Shown: positions 1-7,618 of the stretch, one piece after another
How the letters are laid out: each line of letters begins with the position of its first letter
Numbering within the stretch: the first letter of the stretch is position 1
Source of the DNA: Chitinispirillales bacterium
GTDB lineage: Bacteria > Fibrobacterota > Chitinivibrionia > Chitinivibrionales > Chitinivibrionaceae
Length of the DNA: 24,925 nt
Assembly (NCBI GenBank): GCA_031254455.1
Contig: JAIRUI010000031.1
Span: 1-24,925 of the forward strand
Direction: 5' to 3'
The notes under the pieces: generated by a model
Database searches by the model: none
What the model was told of the DNA's origin: nothing
What the model saw: the letters and a program-made list of their open reading frames with translations, nothing else
Position numbers and translations under genes: made by a program

Positions 1-370
1 ATCTCGGTACATCCCGACACATCCAGATTTGTCAGTTGATTGGAGGAGCAATACAACGTCGTCAGCGCGGTAAATCCCGACACATCCAGTGTTGTCAGTT
101 GATTGTTGAAGCAATACAACGATGTCAGCGCGGTACATCCTGACACATCCAGCGTCGTCAGTTGATTGGAGGAGCACTCCAACGATGTCAGCGCGGTAAA
201 TCCCGACACATCCAGAGTCGTCAGTTGATTGTCTCGGCAATCCAACGATGTCAGGGCGGTACATCCCGACACATCCAGAGTTGTCAGGTTATTTCTGTAG
301 CAAGACAAGCTTGTCAATAAGGTATTCTTTGATACATCTAATGTTGTCAGTTGATTGTAGGAGCACTCCA
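1..370 (-). repeat. 63-bp in-frame tandem repeats encoding LRR units
   Basis: A 63-bp unit recurs about six times, recognisable by a ..GCGGTA(C/A)ATCCCGACACATCCAG core on the plus strand followed by GTCAGTTGATTG. Copies differ at few positions, mostly in the variable xxC codons, so repeat number could change by recombination without breaking the frame. The last copy towards the gene start (about 310-370) is the most diverged. Confidence 0.85.
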
Positions 371-638
371 ACCTCGTCAGCGCGGTAAAATATTCTATAC
401 CGGCAAGAGAAGTTATATTCCCTACAGAATAATATCGCTCCGATACGTCAAGCGATTCTACAGTATCCACATCACTGTCGTATATCGGAGCGGGAGCGGT
501 TTTATTTATCGCCTCATACACTTTCGCTCTAAAATTAAGGTCGGTAAATTTGTCGGTGATGTCTTCCGCCGCCGATACCATCTGTGCGGCTATTGCCAAT
601 GCCACCGCCACTTTTAGAAAACTGTTTTTGTTCCGCAT
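1..638 (-). CDS. Secreted leucine-rich-repeat protein, 5' part (truncated by window edge)
   Basis: Read on the minus strand, an ATG at 638-636 follows a CAGGAG ribosome site and opens a frame that runs off the window at position 1, so at least 212 residues are visible and the C-terminus is missing. Residues 1-24 are a signal peptide (MRNKN, a hydrophobic stretch, then a VSAA site). Residues 25 to about 90 are a non-repeat cap. After that come tandem 21-residue leucine-rich repeats of the form LTTLDVSGxTALTSLxCxxNQ, with a Cys at the position before the xxN. This is the BspA/internalin-like LRR style of secreted surface proteins, which often bind proteins or glycans. The ligand cannot be inferred. 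Any cell-wall or type IX sorting signal would lie beyond the window. Confidence 0.85.
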   Translation of the reverse strand, partial: MRNKNSFLKVAVALAIAAQMVSAAEDITDKFTDLNFRAKVYEAINKTAPAPIYDSDVDTVESLDVSERYYSVGNITSLAGIEYFTALTRLECSYNQLTTLDVSKNTLLTSLSCYRNNLTTLDVSGCTALTSLDCRDNQLTTLDVSGFTALTSLECSSNQLTTLDVSGCTALTSLYCFNNQLTTLDVSGFTALTTLYCSSNQLTNLDVSGCTE

Positions 639-684
639 ACAATACTCCTGTGTTTAATAATCTTCTCTTTCATGTCCGTCTATA

Positions 685-720
685 GTTCGCTTCGTCGCTC
701 TTGCTCATCGCAATGACGCG
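685..720. repeat. Possible dispersed intergenic repeat
   Basis: The minus strand reads GTCATTGCGATGAGCAAGAG followed by CGACGAAGCGAAC. This resembles the GTCATTGCGAG...GCGAAGC type of short dispersed repeat seen in intergenic DNA of many bacteria. Only one copy is in this window, so the assignment rests on resemblance alone. Confidence 0.3.
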
Positions 721-1055
721 GTTTGTGTAATATTTACGAAACAATTTTGTCTTGCGAAGATATAAAACGAGTGAATAATCGTAAAGAAAACTTTACGAGA
801 AAAGGTAATGAAAAATTGATTTATTATATTAAAAAAGTCAGAAAATAATACCGATTTATATCCGTAAACCCGCTCTGCGAGAGGATTGGCACGGAATTTG
901 ATGGGGGGGGGGGGGGGGGTAAATCTTAACGAGGAATTGACGATGTCAAACGCGTAATTTAATTTCGCCGTTATATGGGCGTAAACCGTCCGCGCCGCGT
1001 TAAAAAGCGCTAAGAAAAATGATTTAGTTTTTGCCGTCTTACTCATTGTTGTCAC
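705..1055 (-). CDS. Doubtful hypothetical ORF containing a poly-C tract
   Basis: A 116-codon frame starts at a GTG (1055) or an in-frame ATG three codons on, with no ribosome site in front of either. The first about 45 residues (MSKTAKTKSFF.. to ..SSLRF) look protein-like. A 17-C run then gives a run of prolines, and the rest is Phe/Ile-rich with little sign of a fold. The other two frames after the tract stop early, so the present tract length is the only one that keeps the ORF open. It may be a phase-variable small gene, a remnant, or chance. Function unknown. Confidence 0.3.
   Translation of the reverse strand: MTTMSKTAKTKSFFLALFNAARTVYAHITAKLNYAFDIVNSSLRFTPPPPPIKFRANPLAERVYGYKSVLFSDFFNIINQFFITFSRKVFFTIIHSFYIFARQNCFVNITQTASLR
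780..797. other. Perfect 7-bp hairpin
   Basis: CGTAAAG-AAAA-CTTTACG forms a perfect 7-bp stem with a 4-nt loop. It lies inside the doubtful ORF. No clean T-run follows on either strand, so it is not called a terminator. Confidence 0.4.
903..919. repeat. 17-nt homopolymeric G tract
   Basis: Seventeen consecutive G residues on the plus strand in otherwise AT-rich DNA. Tracts this long are prone to slippage and are typical of contingency (phase-variable) loci. The exact count may also be a sequencing uncertainty. Confidence 0.9.
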
Positions 1056-1309
1056 GTTTCTAATTTTGGTTTAGTCAATATTTCATTATTATAAATAATA
1101 TAATATTTTTTTACGGCGTTCGCCTGAATTTTTTATTTTTTTGGAATTTTTGTTCATAGTGGAATAATATTTGCCGTATTTCTCAATAAGCAAATAGGAG
1201 GATTAGTAATTTACTTGTTTGAAAAAGGGAGAATAAACTATTTTCATGTATTAATTTTGAATCGTAAAAATAATTTTTTCTATTTTAACCGTTTTTTAAG
1301 GTATTTGAC

Positions 1310-1966
1310 TTGGAAATAAAAACAATCGCTGCAAATATTTTTTTATCTGTGATAATCCATATCGCGCTGCTTATGTTTCTGGTTTCGTTTCGCGATTCAA
1401 AATCGTTGCCCGATTCAAACGTTAATGTTCCGCTCTTAACGCTTGTAAGTTCGCGAGCGATACGGCAAACTACGGACGCTTTCCAATCGCAGACGGCGCA
1501 GAAAAGACAAAGTTTGTCGTCTGATCGGAAAAATTCGCAAAGTTTCGAACAAGTTGTTTCTACTGTCGAAGCAAACGAATCCGAAATTGGCGAAATCGGC
1601 GAAGTTTCTGGAATGGACGAATCCGAGATTGGCGAAATCGGCGAAGTTTCTGAGAATTTTCAGAACGAAAAAGTGAAAAACTATGAAAGTCCTCAAACAA
1701 ATTCGCCAAAACCGCTTTATATGCCTAAAATTCCGTATCCGCGTGCGGCAAAATCTGCGAAAATAGAGGGAATCGCCGAGATTTCATACACTATCGATAC
1801 GACAGGTCGAGTCGTTTCAATGAGACTTTTGTCGAGTCCTCACGTTTTGTTTGAAAAAACGATTGAGAAATCCGTTTTATCGTGGCGGTTTTCTCCGGCG
1901 ACTCAAAACGGTAAACCGGTTTCAATAAACGCAAATCAGACAATCGTGTTTAAACTGACCGATTAA
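1310..1966 (+). CDS. TonB-family energy transducer
   Basis: A 218-residue protein with the TonB plan. Residues 9-27 are a single N-terminal transmembrane anchor, residues 30-135 a polar, acidic periplasmic linker, and residues 140-218 a TonB C-terminal domain (IPYPRAAKSAKIEG, then ISYTIDTTGRV and WRFSPATQNGKPV). In the known family this domain contacts the TonB box of outer-membrane receptors and passes on proton-motive force from ExbB/ExbD, none of which are in the window. The start is a TTG preceded by AAGG at about 1298-1301. The linker holds two near-identical 14-residue units (ESEIGEIGEVS) instead of the usual Pro-Lys/Pro-Glu run. It sits upstream of pstA on the same strand but is separated from it by a Pho-box promoter, so it is probably a separate unit. 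Its substrate is unknown. Confidence 0.8.
   Translation: MEIKTIAANIFLSVIIHIALLMFLVSFRDSKSLPDSNVNVPLLTLVSSRAIRQTTDAFQSQTAQKRQSLSSDRKNSQSFEQVVSTVEANESEIGEIGEVSGMDESEIGEIGEVSENFQNEKVKNYESPQTNSPKPLYMPKIPYPRAAKSAKIEGIAEISYTIDTTGRVVSMRLLSSPHVLFEKTIEKSVLSWRFSPATQNGKPVSINANQTIVFKLTD
1577..1652 (+). repeat. 42-bp tandem repeat in the TonB linker
   Basis: Two 34-nt copies (1577-1610 and 1619-1652) differ at one base and are separated by 8 nt, giving a 42-bp period and two ESEIGEIGEVS peptides. The in-frame period suggests linker length could vary between strains. Confidence 0.85.
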
Positions 1967-1989
1967 AAAAAATTTTGCTTATTTTCAAA

Positions 1990-2051
1990 TTTCACATAGA
2001 TTTTACAATTGATACAGACAAAAATTTACATTTATCCGGTAAATTCATAAT
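1990..2051 (+). promoter_or_regulatory. Pho-box-like direct repeats and promoter of pstA
   Basis: TTTCACA (1990), TTTTACA (2001), ATACAGA (2012) and AATTTACA (2023-2030) recur every 11 nt. A -10-like CATAAT lies 15 nt further on at 2046-2051. An 11-nt period of TTnACA-type half sites is the known form of PhoB/PhoP binding sites. The same layout recurs before pstB. Confidence 0.65.
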
Positions 2052-2090
2052 ACGATATATAAGTTAAAACATAACAAAGGTAAAAGTTAT

Positions 2091-2912
2091 ATGAAAATAA
2101 AAAAAATGACGCTTGCGCTTCGCTGCGCAGTTTATACAAGTGCGGCGATTACTATTTGTTCCATAGTTTTTGTTTCGGCGTACATTTTGTTTATGGGACT
2201 GGCGAATATATCTCCGGGTTTGTTTGATCTTAACTACACAAGCGACAACGTGTCGCTTTTTCCGGCGCTAATAAACACGATAATAGTAATAATAACGGCG
2301 CTTTCCATTTCTATCCCTATAGGTATATTTTCTGCGGCGTATCTGACTGAATACGCCTTGAAATCCAACAAATTTGTGAAAGTAATACGAATCGCCGCCG
2401 AAACCCTTACCGGAATACCTTCGATTGTTTACGGCTTGTTCGGAATGCTGCTTTTCGTAATACATCTGAAAATGGGATATTCAATAATTGCGGGCGGGCT
2501 TACGCTTGCGATTATGACTTTACCGGTTATTATGCGAACTGCGGAAGAGGCGTTAATCGCCGTTCCCGATTTATATCGCGAAGGAAGTTTCGGACTTGGG
2601 GCTGGGAAACTTCGCACTATGTTTCAGATAATTCTTCCAAGTGCGTTTAACGGAATATTCGCCGGAGTAATTTTATCTCTCGGACGAATATTCGGCGAAA
2701 CGGCGGCGCTCATTTTCACCGCAGGAACCGCTGTGAACGTAGCGCAGAGCATAAATTCTTCGGGACGTACTCTTGCGGTTCATTTGTATTGTATTTCAAG
2801 CGAAGGATTTCATACGAAAGAAGCGTTCGCTACGTCTGCGGTTTTATTTATAATCGTAGTTTTTATAAATTCGTTCTCGTATTATATCGCCGGAAAAATT
2901 GGAAAAAGATAA
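2091..2912 (+). CDS. pstA: Phosphate ABC transporter permease PstA
   Basis: A 273-residue inner-membrane protein with six predicted transmembrane segments, the first at about residues 15-37. The central stretch LTGIPSIVYGLFG and the following EALIAVPDLYREGSFGLGAGK carry the EAA loop that contacts the PstB ATPase, as expected for PstA/PstC permeases. PstA-type identity rests on the downstream ETAALIFTAGTA motif and on PstC being found separately at 6769. It pairs with PstC to form the phosphate channel. The gene is first in the plus-strand arm of the pho locus and has its own Pho-box promoter. A 198-bp gap containing a second Pho box separates it from pstB, which is unusual because pstA and pstB are normally tightly linked. 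Confidence 0.93.
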   Translation: MKIKKMTLALRCAVYTSAAITICSIVFVSAYILFMGLANISPGLFDLNYTSDNVSLFPALINTIIVIITALSISIPIGIFSAAYLTEYALKSNKFVKVIRIAAETLTGIPSIVYGLFGMLLFVIHLKMGYSIIAGGLTLAIMTLPVIMRTAEEALIAVPDLYREGSFGLGAGKLRTMFQIILPSAFNGIFAGVILSLGRIFGETAALIFTAGTAVNVAQSINSSGRTLAVHLYCISSEGFHTKEAFATSAVLFIIVVFINSFSYYIAGKIGKR

Positions 2913-3034
2913 GCGTCTGTAAAAAGAAAAATAAGTGCGAAAATTACACTGATATTACCGTACAATACTTGGAAATTTACTATTTTCAGAAAAGTATGAG
3001 GAATCCTTAGCCGTTTTTACGTCAGCCTTGATGA

Positions 3035-3096
3035 TTTTACATACATTTTGCGTTTATGACTAAGAAAAATTTACATACAAATGTTTCTTTTAAAAT
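3035..3096 (+). promoter_or_regulatory. Pho-box-like direct repeats and promoter of pstB
   Basis: TTTTACA (3035), TTTTGCG (3046), TGACTAA (3057) and AATTTACA (3068-3075) have the same 11-nt period as the site before pstA, including a weak third unit. A -10-like TAAAAT at 3091-3096 again lies 15 nt after the last unit. The matching geometry at two independent genes supports a real PhoB site. Confidence 0.65.
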
Positions 3097-3110
3097 AAAA
3101 AGGAGATATT

Positions 3111-3863
3111 TTGAATAAAATAACCGCCGACGATTTGAATTTGTATTATGGCGAGTTTCACGCTCTTAAGAATGTGAATGTTTCTATTGAACAAAATAGA
3201 ATAACCGCGTTGATAGGCCCTTCCGGATGTGGAAAATCGACATTTCTTAAGACGCTTAATCGAATGAACGATTTAATTGAGAATTGTAAAATTATTGGAA
3301 ATGTTTCTATTGACGGACAAAACATTTACGCAAATTCGGTAGATGTCAATAATTTACGTAAACGCGTAGGAATGGTGTTTCAAAAACCGAATCCTTTTCC
3401 TATGAGCATATACGACAACGTAGCTTTCGGACCGAAAACTCATGGGGTAAAAAATAAAGCCAAATTAGACATTATAGTAGAGGAATCGCTTCAAAACGCG
3501 GCTATTTGGAACGAAGTAAAGGATCGGCTGAAAAAACCTGCGTTAGCTCTTTCCGGCGGACAACAGCAGCGGCTGTGTATTGCAAGAGCGTTGGCCGTAG
3601 ATCCGGAAATTTTGCTTATGGACGAACCTACTAGTGCGCTTGATCCTATTTCTACGTCTAAAATAGAGGATTTGGCTGAAATATTGAAAGAAAATTATAC
3701 CATAGTAATCGTTACTCATAATATGCAGCAGGCGGCAAGAATATCGGATGCGACGACATTTTTTCTTATGGGCGAAATAATCGAATACGGCGCGACGGAA
3801 AAAATATTTTCACGCCCGACAGACAAACGAACGGAAGATTATATTACAGGGAGATTCGGATGA
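3111..3863 (+). CDS. pstB: Phosphate ABC transporter ATPase PstB
   Basis: A 250-residue ABC ATPase that powers phosphate import through PstA/PstC. Walker A GPSGCGKST is at residues 36-44, Q-loop VFQKPNPFPMS from 89, signature LSGGQ at 147-151, Walker B ILLMDEP at 167-173 and the switch His in VTHN at 203. NPFPMSIYDNVAFGP is diagnostic of PstB within the family. Translation starts at a TTG at 3111, 4 nt after a strong AGGAGA site; no ATG competes nearby. Its stop overlaps the phoU start (ATGA), so pstB-phoU-phoB-phoR are translationally coupled. Confidence 0.96.
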   Translation: MNKITADDLNLYYGEFHALKNVNVSIEQNRITALIGPSGCGKSTFLKTLNRMNDLIENCKIIGNVSIDGQNIYANSVDVNNLRKRVGMVFQKPNPFPMSIYDNVAFGPKTHGVKNKAKLDIIVEESLQNAAIWNEVKDRLKKPALALSGGQQQRLCIARALAVDPEILLMDEPTSALDPISTSKIEDLAEILKENYTIVIVTHNMQQAARISDATTFFLMGEIIEYGATEKIFSRPTDKRTEDYITGRFG

Positions 3864-4498
3864 GGGAAGCGTACAACAAACAATTAGAAAAACTTCATAA
3901 TGAGTTAACTCTTATGGGGGCGATGTGTGAAGAAGCGATTGATTGCGCCATTCGCGGGTTGGTTTTAAACGATAGGCAATTACGGCAAAGAGCTTTGGAA
4001 TTGGAAAGAGAAATAGACGATAAAGAGCGCGAGATAGGATTTTTCTGCGTTATGCTTTTGATAAGAGAGCAACCGGTCGCACGAGATTTACTCTTTATTA
4101 CAAGATCGCAGAAAATGATAAACGACATGGAAAGGATTGGAGACAACGCCGCAGACATAGCGTTTTTGTTTGAGCAATCCGAAGACGAGCAGCGATATTT
4201 TGTCGGGAAATATATGGAGGATATGGCAAGATCCGTATCAAAAATTATTTCGGACGCGGTCGATTGTTTTGTTAAAAACAAAGTCGAAGAAGCAAAGGAT
4301 ATAATATTATTTGACGACGTTATAGACAATCATTTCAGAGAAATTAAGAAAGATTTCATTAAACACATTGAAGAAGACGGAAAAAACGCTGAAATTTGGC
4401 TTGATATTTTGATGACGGCTAAATATCTTGAGAGAATTGGCGACCACGCAAAAAATATCGCTAAATTGGTTGTTTATACTATAGGAGACCAGCGATGA
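3860..4498 (+). CDS. phoU: Phosphate signalling regulator PhoU
   Basis: A 212-residue all-helical protein of normal PhoU length with two copies of the three-helix PhoU repeat (about residues 1-105 and 110-212). Each copy carries the metal-binding E/D-rich signature: ERIGDNAADIAF near residue 92 and ERIGDHAKNIAK near 194. In the known system PhoU links the PstSCAB transporter to PhoR and shuts the regulon off when phosphate is sufficient. It overlaps pstB by 4 nt upstream and phoB by 4 nt downstream (both ATGA), so the three are made together. Confidence 0.95.
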   Translation: MREAYNKQLEKLHNELTLMGAMCEEAIDCAIRGLVLNDRQLRQRALELEREIDDKEREIGFFCVMLLIREQPVARDLLFITRSQKMINDMERIGDNAADIAFLFEQSEDEQRYFVGKYMEDMARSVSKIISDAVDCFVKNKVEEAKDIILFDDVIDNHFREIKKDFIKHIEEDGKNAEIWLDILMTAKYLERIGDHAKNIAKLVVYTIGDQR

Positions 4499-5172
4499 TT
4501 TTCATCGTAGAAGACGATGTCTCTATTCGCGAATTGGTAATTTATTCGTTAAAAAATTCAGGATTTGAATGTAAAGGCTTTTCCGACGGCGGGCAATTTT
4601 GGACGGAAATTGAAAAAAACGTTCCGGAATTGGTTTTATTAGACATCATGCTTCCAAAAGAAGACGGATTAAGTATCCTTAAAAAGATACGTTCCATGAA
4701 AACGATTAGCGACATTCCGGTTATTATGTTAACCGCCAAAAGTTCGGAGTTTGACAAAGTTATCGGGTTGGACAGCGGCGCAGACGATTATGTCTCCAAG
4801 CCGTTTGGGATTACCGAGTTGCTTGCGCGAATAAAACGTTTGCTTGCCCGCACAAAAAAAAGCTGCGTTTCGGATAATAAAATGATTCTGGGAATACTCG
4901 AAGTCGATACCGCAAAACATTTGGTTTCGTCCGACGGTAAAAAAATAGATCTTACGCTAAAGGAATTTGATTTGCTTGTTTTCCTTATGCGTAGCAAAAA
5001 TATTGTATATTCACGCGAAGAACTTTTAGAAAAAGTTTGGGGATATGATGTTACGGTAGAAACGCGTACCGTTGACACGCATATCATGTCGCTTCGAGCA
5101 AAAATCGACAAAGCGAGAAAATATATTCAAACGATACGCGGAGTCGGTTATAAAATCGGAGAAATTGAATGA
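4495..5172 (+). CDS. phoB: Phosphate regulon response regulator PhoB
   Basis: A 225-residue OmpR/PhoB-family regulator. The receiver domain (1-118) has the acidic pair E6/D7, phospho-acceptor D50 in VLLDIMLPKEDG, T80 and K102. The winged-helix DNA-binding domain (about 130-225) contains LTLKEFDLLVFL, the recognition segment TRTVDTHIMSLRAKI and the closing IRGVGYKI. Family knowledge says the phosphorylated dimer binds 11-bp direct repeats, matching those seen before pstA, pstB and both pstS genes. The PhoB name rests on its position between phoU and phoR with 4-nt overlaps on both sides. Confidence 0.93.
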   Translation: MIFIVEDDVSIRELVIYSLKNSGFECKGFSDGGQFWTEIEKNVPELVLLDIMLPKEDGLSILKKIRSMKTISDIPVIMLTAKSSEFDKVIGLDSGADDYVSKPFGITELLARIKRLLARTKKSCVSDNKMILGILEVDTAKHLVSSDGKKIDLTLKEFDLLVFLMRSKNIVYSREELLEKVWGYDVTVETRTVDTHIMSLRAKIDKARKYIQTIRGVGYKIGEIE

Positions 5173-6767
5173 AAAAAATCGTTTTTGCCGCAATTTGCGT
5201 TTTAAGCGTTACGGCAATAACGATTACCGCTTTACTGGTCAATTACGCCGCATATAGTGATTATGAAAATCATAAAATAAAAAACGAATCGCAGCTGCTC
5301 CTCAAAATGATAAATAACGGAATAGACGCTTACGGAACGTCGTATTTGGATTCAATTCACATAATGCAGCACAGTATTTTGTACATAGACAAAAACGGAA
5401 ATGTCTTAAAAACGACAAAAGAATCGGAACGTTTCAACCCGATAGGCAAAAAAATATTATATCAAGAACTGCGCCGTTACGACGGTTCGACGATTCGCGT
5501 AATAATATGTGCGGACGAATATATAATTTATGCGAGAAAATTTATTCCGGTTTTGATTTTTATGGTAATATTAACGTCGATACTCGCAATGGTCGCCGCT
5601 AAAACGCTTTCAAAAAAGATTGTCGGTCGTATAAACGGAATCGATATGGAAAATCCGCATGACAGTGTAATTTTTGACGAATTATCGCCGCTTATGCACA
5701 AGATAAAAAATAGAAACGATTCGTTTGCAGTTCAATTGGATAATCTGAAGAACAGAAAAACTCAATTTGAGACTATTACTGCAAATATGCAGGACGGTTT
5801 AATAATTTTGAATGAAAACGACAGAATTTTATTTTGTAACAAAAAAGCGATAAACATATTGAGCCGACGAAACAACGAAGACGATAATTTTGTTAATCGA
5901 AATATTTTAGTGTTGTGCAGAGATGAAAAATTTCGCAGCGGAATGAAATTTACGCCTGAAACAACAAAGCAGGAATCTTTATTTGAGATGCACGGCGGAA
6001 CAATAAAAATGATTGCCAGCCGGATTACGAATAACGAAAGAAAAATCGGTACGGCGGTTTTGCTTATGGATATAACGGAGCAAGCGGACAGAGAAAAACT
6101 TCGCCGGGAATTTTCCGCCAACGTATCCCATGAACTCAAAACGCCGTTAACAATAATTTCCGGTTATTCCGAAATAATGGCTAACGGAATGGCAAAACCC
6201 GAAGACATAACGGATTTTGCAAAAAAAATTCATTCCGAATCGCAACGCCTGCTTTCGCTTATTAATGATATTATTCAGTTATCTAATCTTGACGAAAACA
6301 GCAGTTTTGAGTTTGAAAAAGTGGATTTGTATGATTTTGTTAAAGATGCGATTTCAAAAATTAAAGAAAAAGCCGATGATAAGAAAATATCATACGAATT
6401 AAACGGTAAAAACGTTTGTATAAACGCCGTTCCGCGTCTTCTATATGAAATTTTGCAAAATCTATTGGATAATGCGGTAAAATACAATCGGGAAAACGGC
6501 AAAATATTCGTTGAAATCAAAACGAAAGAAGATAAGGTAGTTTTATCAGTTACCGATACGGGAATAGGAATTCCGCTTTCAATGCAACGTCGTGTATTTG
6601 AACGGTTTTTTCGTGTGGATTCTTCGCGAACGGGAAGGCAAAGCGGAACGGGACTAGGACTTTCCATAGTTAAACATGCTGTAGATATACATAAAGGAGA
6701 AATAAATCTTTCAAGTGTTGAAGAAAAATGGACAAAGGTTGTAGTTAAATTTCCGCTTGTGAAATAA
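5169..6767 (+). CDS. phoR: Phosphate regulon sensor histidine kinase PhoR
   Basis: A 532-residue membrane sensor kinase. Transmembrane segments are at about 4-26 and 126-144, enclosing a periplasmic domain of about 100 residues, longer than the minimal loop of E. coli PhoR and closer to Gram-positive PhoR. A PAS domain covers about 198-305. HisKA contains the phospho-acceptor H321 in SANVSHELKTPLT. The HATPase domain has the N box around LLDNAVKYN (432-440), the G1 box DTGIGIP (463-469) and the G2 box GTGLGLS (493-499). It phosphorylates PhoB when phosphate is low, under PhoU/Pst control. The stop (TAA, 6765-6767) sits one base from the convergent pstC stop, with no terminator between them, so the two transcripts may overlap. 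Confidence 0.94.
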   Translation: MKKIVFAAICVLSVTAITITALLVNYAAYSDYENHKIKNESQLLLKMINNGIDAYGTSYLDSIHIMQHSILYIDKNGNVLKTTKESERFNPIGKKILYQELRRYDGSTIRVIICADEYIIYARKFIPVLIFMVILTSILAMVAAKTLSKKIVGRINGIDMENPHDSVIFDELSPLMHKIKNRNDSFAVQLDNLKNRKTQFETITANMQDGLIILNENDRILFCNKKAINILSRRNNEDDNFVNRNILVLCRDEKFRSGMKFTPETTKQESLFEMHGGTIKMIASRITNNERKIGTAVLLMDITEQADREKLRREFSANVSHELKTPLTIISGYSEIMANGMAKPEDITDFAKKIHSESQRLLSLINDIIQLSNLDENSSFEFEKVDLYDFVKDAISKIKEKADDKKISYELNGKNVCINAVPRLLYEILQNLLDNAVKYNRENGKIFVEIKTKEDKVVLSVTDTGIGIPLSMQRRVFERFFRVDSSRTGRQSGTGLGLSIVKHAVDIHKGEINLSSVEEKWTKVVVKFPLVK

Positions 6768-6768
6768 C

Positions 6769-7614
6769 CTATATTTTCCCTTTTATAATCGAAAACAACA
6801 AGTTTATAACCAAAATAAATACAAACAAGACTACCGCCGTTGAAATCAGTGCGTCGCGGTGCAAATCGGCGGCATAACCCATCTCAAGTACTATGTTTGC
6901 CGTAAGTGTACGCACTCCGTCAAGTATTCCGCCCGGAAGTTTTGCACGATTTCCGGCTACCATAATAACCGCCATAGTTTCGCCTACACAGCGCCCCATT
7001 CCAAGAACGATAGAGGCGATAATTCCGGATTTAGCCGCCGGAAGCATAGCAAAAAATACCGACTCCTCTTTATTTGCGCCGAGCGCCAGTGCGCCTTCGT
7101 AATAGATTTCCGGAACTGCTTTTATAGCGGCTTGCGAAACCGCAATTATCGTAGGAAGTATCATTATTGCAAGAATTATTGACGCGGCAAGAAGCGATTT
7201 TCCGCTTACTCCGAATACTTCCTGAATAATAGGGCAAACTACTACTAATCCGAAAAATCCGTAAACTACCGACGGAATAGCCGCCAAAAGCGAAATCATA
7301 GGATTTAATATGCTTTCAATTTTTTTGTCGCAGAATTTGCACAGAAAAACAGCCGTCAAAATTCCAACTGGAGCGACAAACGTAAGCGCCAGAACCGTCA
7401 CACAAATACTGGCTACTATCATTGGAAATATACCGAACTGACCGCTCATAGGGCGCCAATTCATACCAAAGATAAAATCGCCTACGCCTATTTTGAACAT
7501 CGCCGGAACTCCGCCGGCAAATAAAAATAAACAGATAAGAACGACACATAAAATGCAAATTACCGCCGAGACAAAAAACAAAAATTCCGCTATTTTTTCT
7601 TTAGTCTGTTTCAT
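6769..7614 (-). CDS. pstC: Phosphate ABC transporter permease PstC
   Basis: A 281-residue inner-membrane permease, first membrane helix at about residues 10-35. LLAAIPSVVYGFFGL and AVPEIYYEGALALGANKEES form the EAA loop region, and GMGRCVGETMAVIMVAGN is the PstC-type motif following it. It pairs with PstA, which is encoded on the other strand in the facing operon. The start lies 4 nt after the pstS1 stop with no strong ribosome site of its own, so it is probably coupled to pstS1 translation. A pstC separated from pstA by inversion of one arm departs from the usual pstSCAB order. Confidence 0.92.
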   Translation of the reverse strand: MKQTKEKIAEFLFFVSAVICILCVVLICLFLFAGGVPAMFKIGVGDFIFGMNWRPMSGQFGIFPMIVASICVTVLALTFVAPVGILTAVFLCKFCDKKIESILNPMISLLAAIPSVVYGFFGLVVVCPIIQEVFGVSGKSLLAASIILAIMILPTIIAVSQAAIKAVPEIYYEGALALGANKEESVFFAMLPAAKSGIIASIVLGMGRCVGETMAVIMVAGNRAKLPGGILDGVRTLTANIVLEMGYAADLHRDALISTAVVLFVFILVINLLFSIIKGKI

Positions 7615-7618
7615 TTAT

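Noticed and set aside
1..370. Regular direct repeats that could suggest a CRISPR array
   Set aside because: The 63-bp period has no spacer/repeat contrast and keeps an open frame encoding LRR units on the minus strand.
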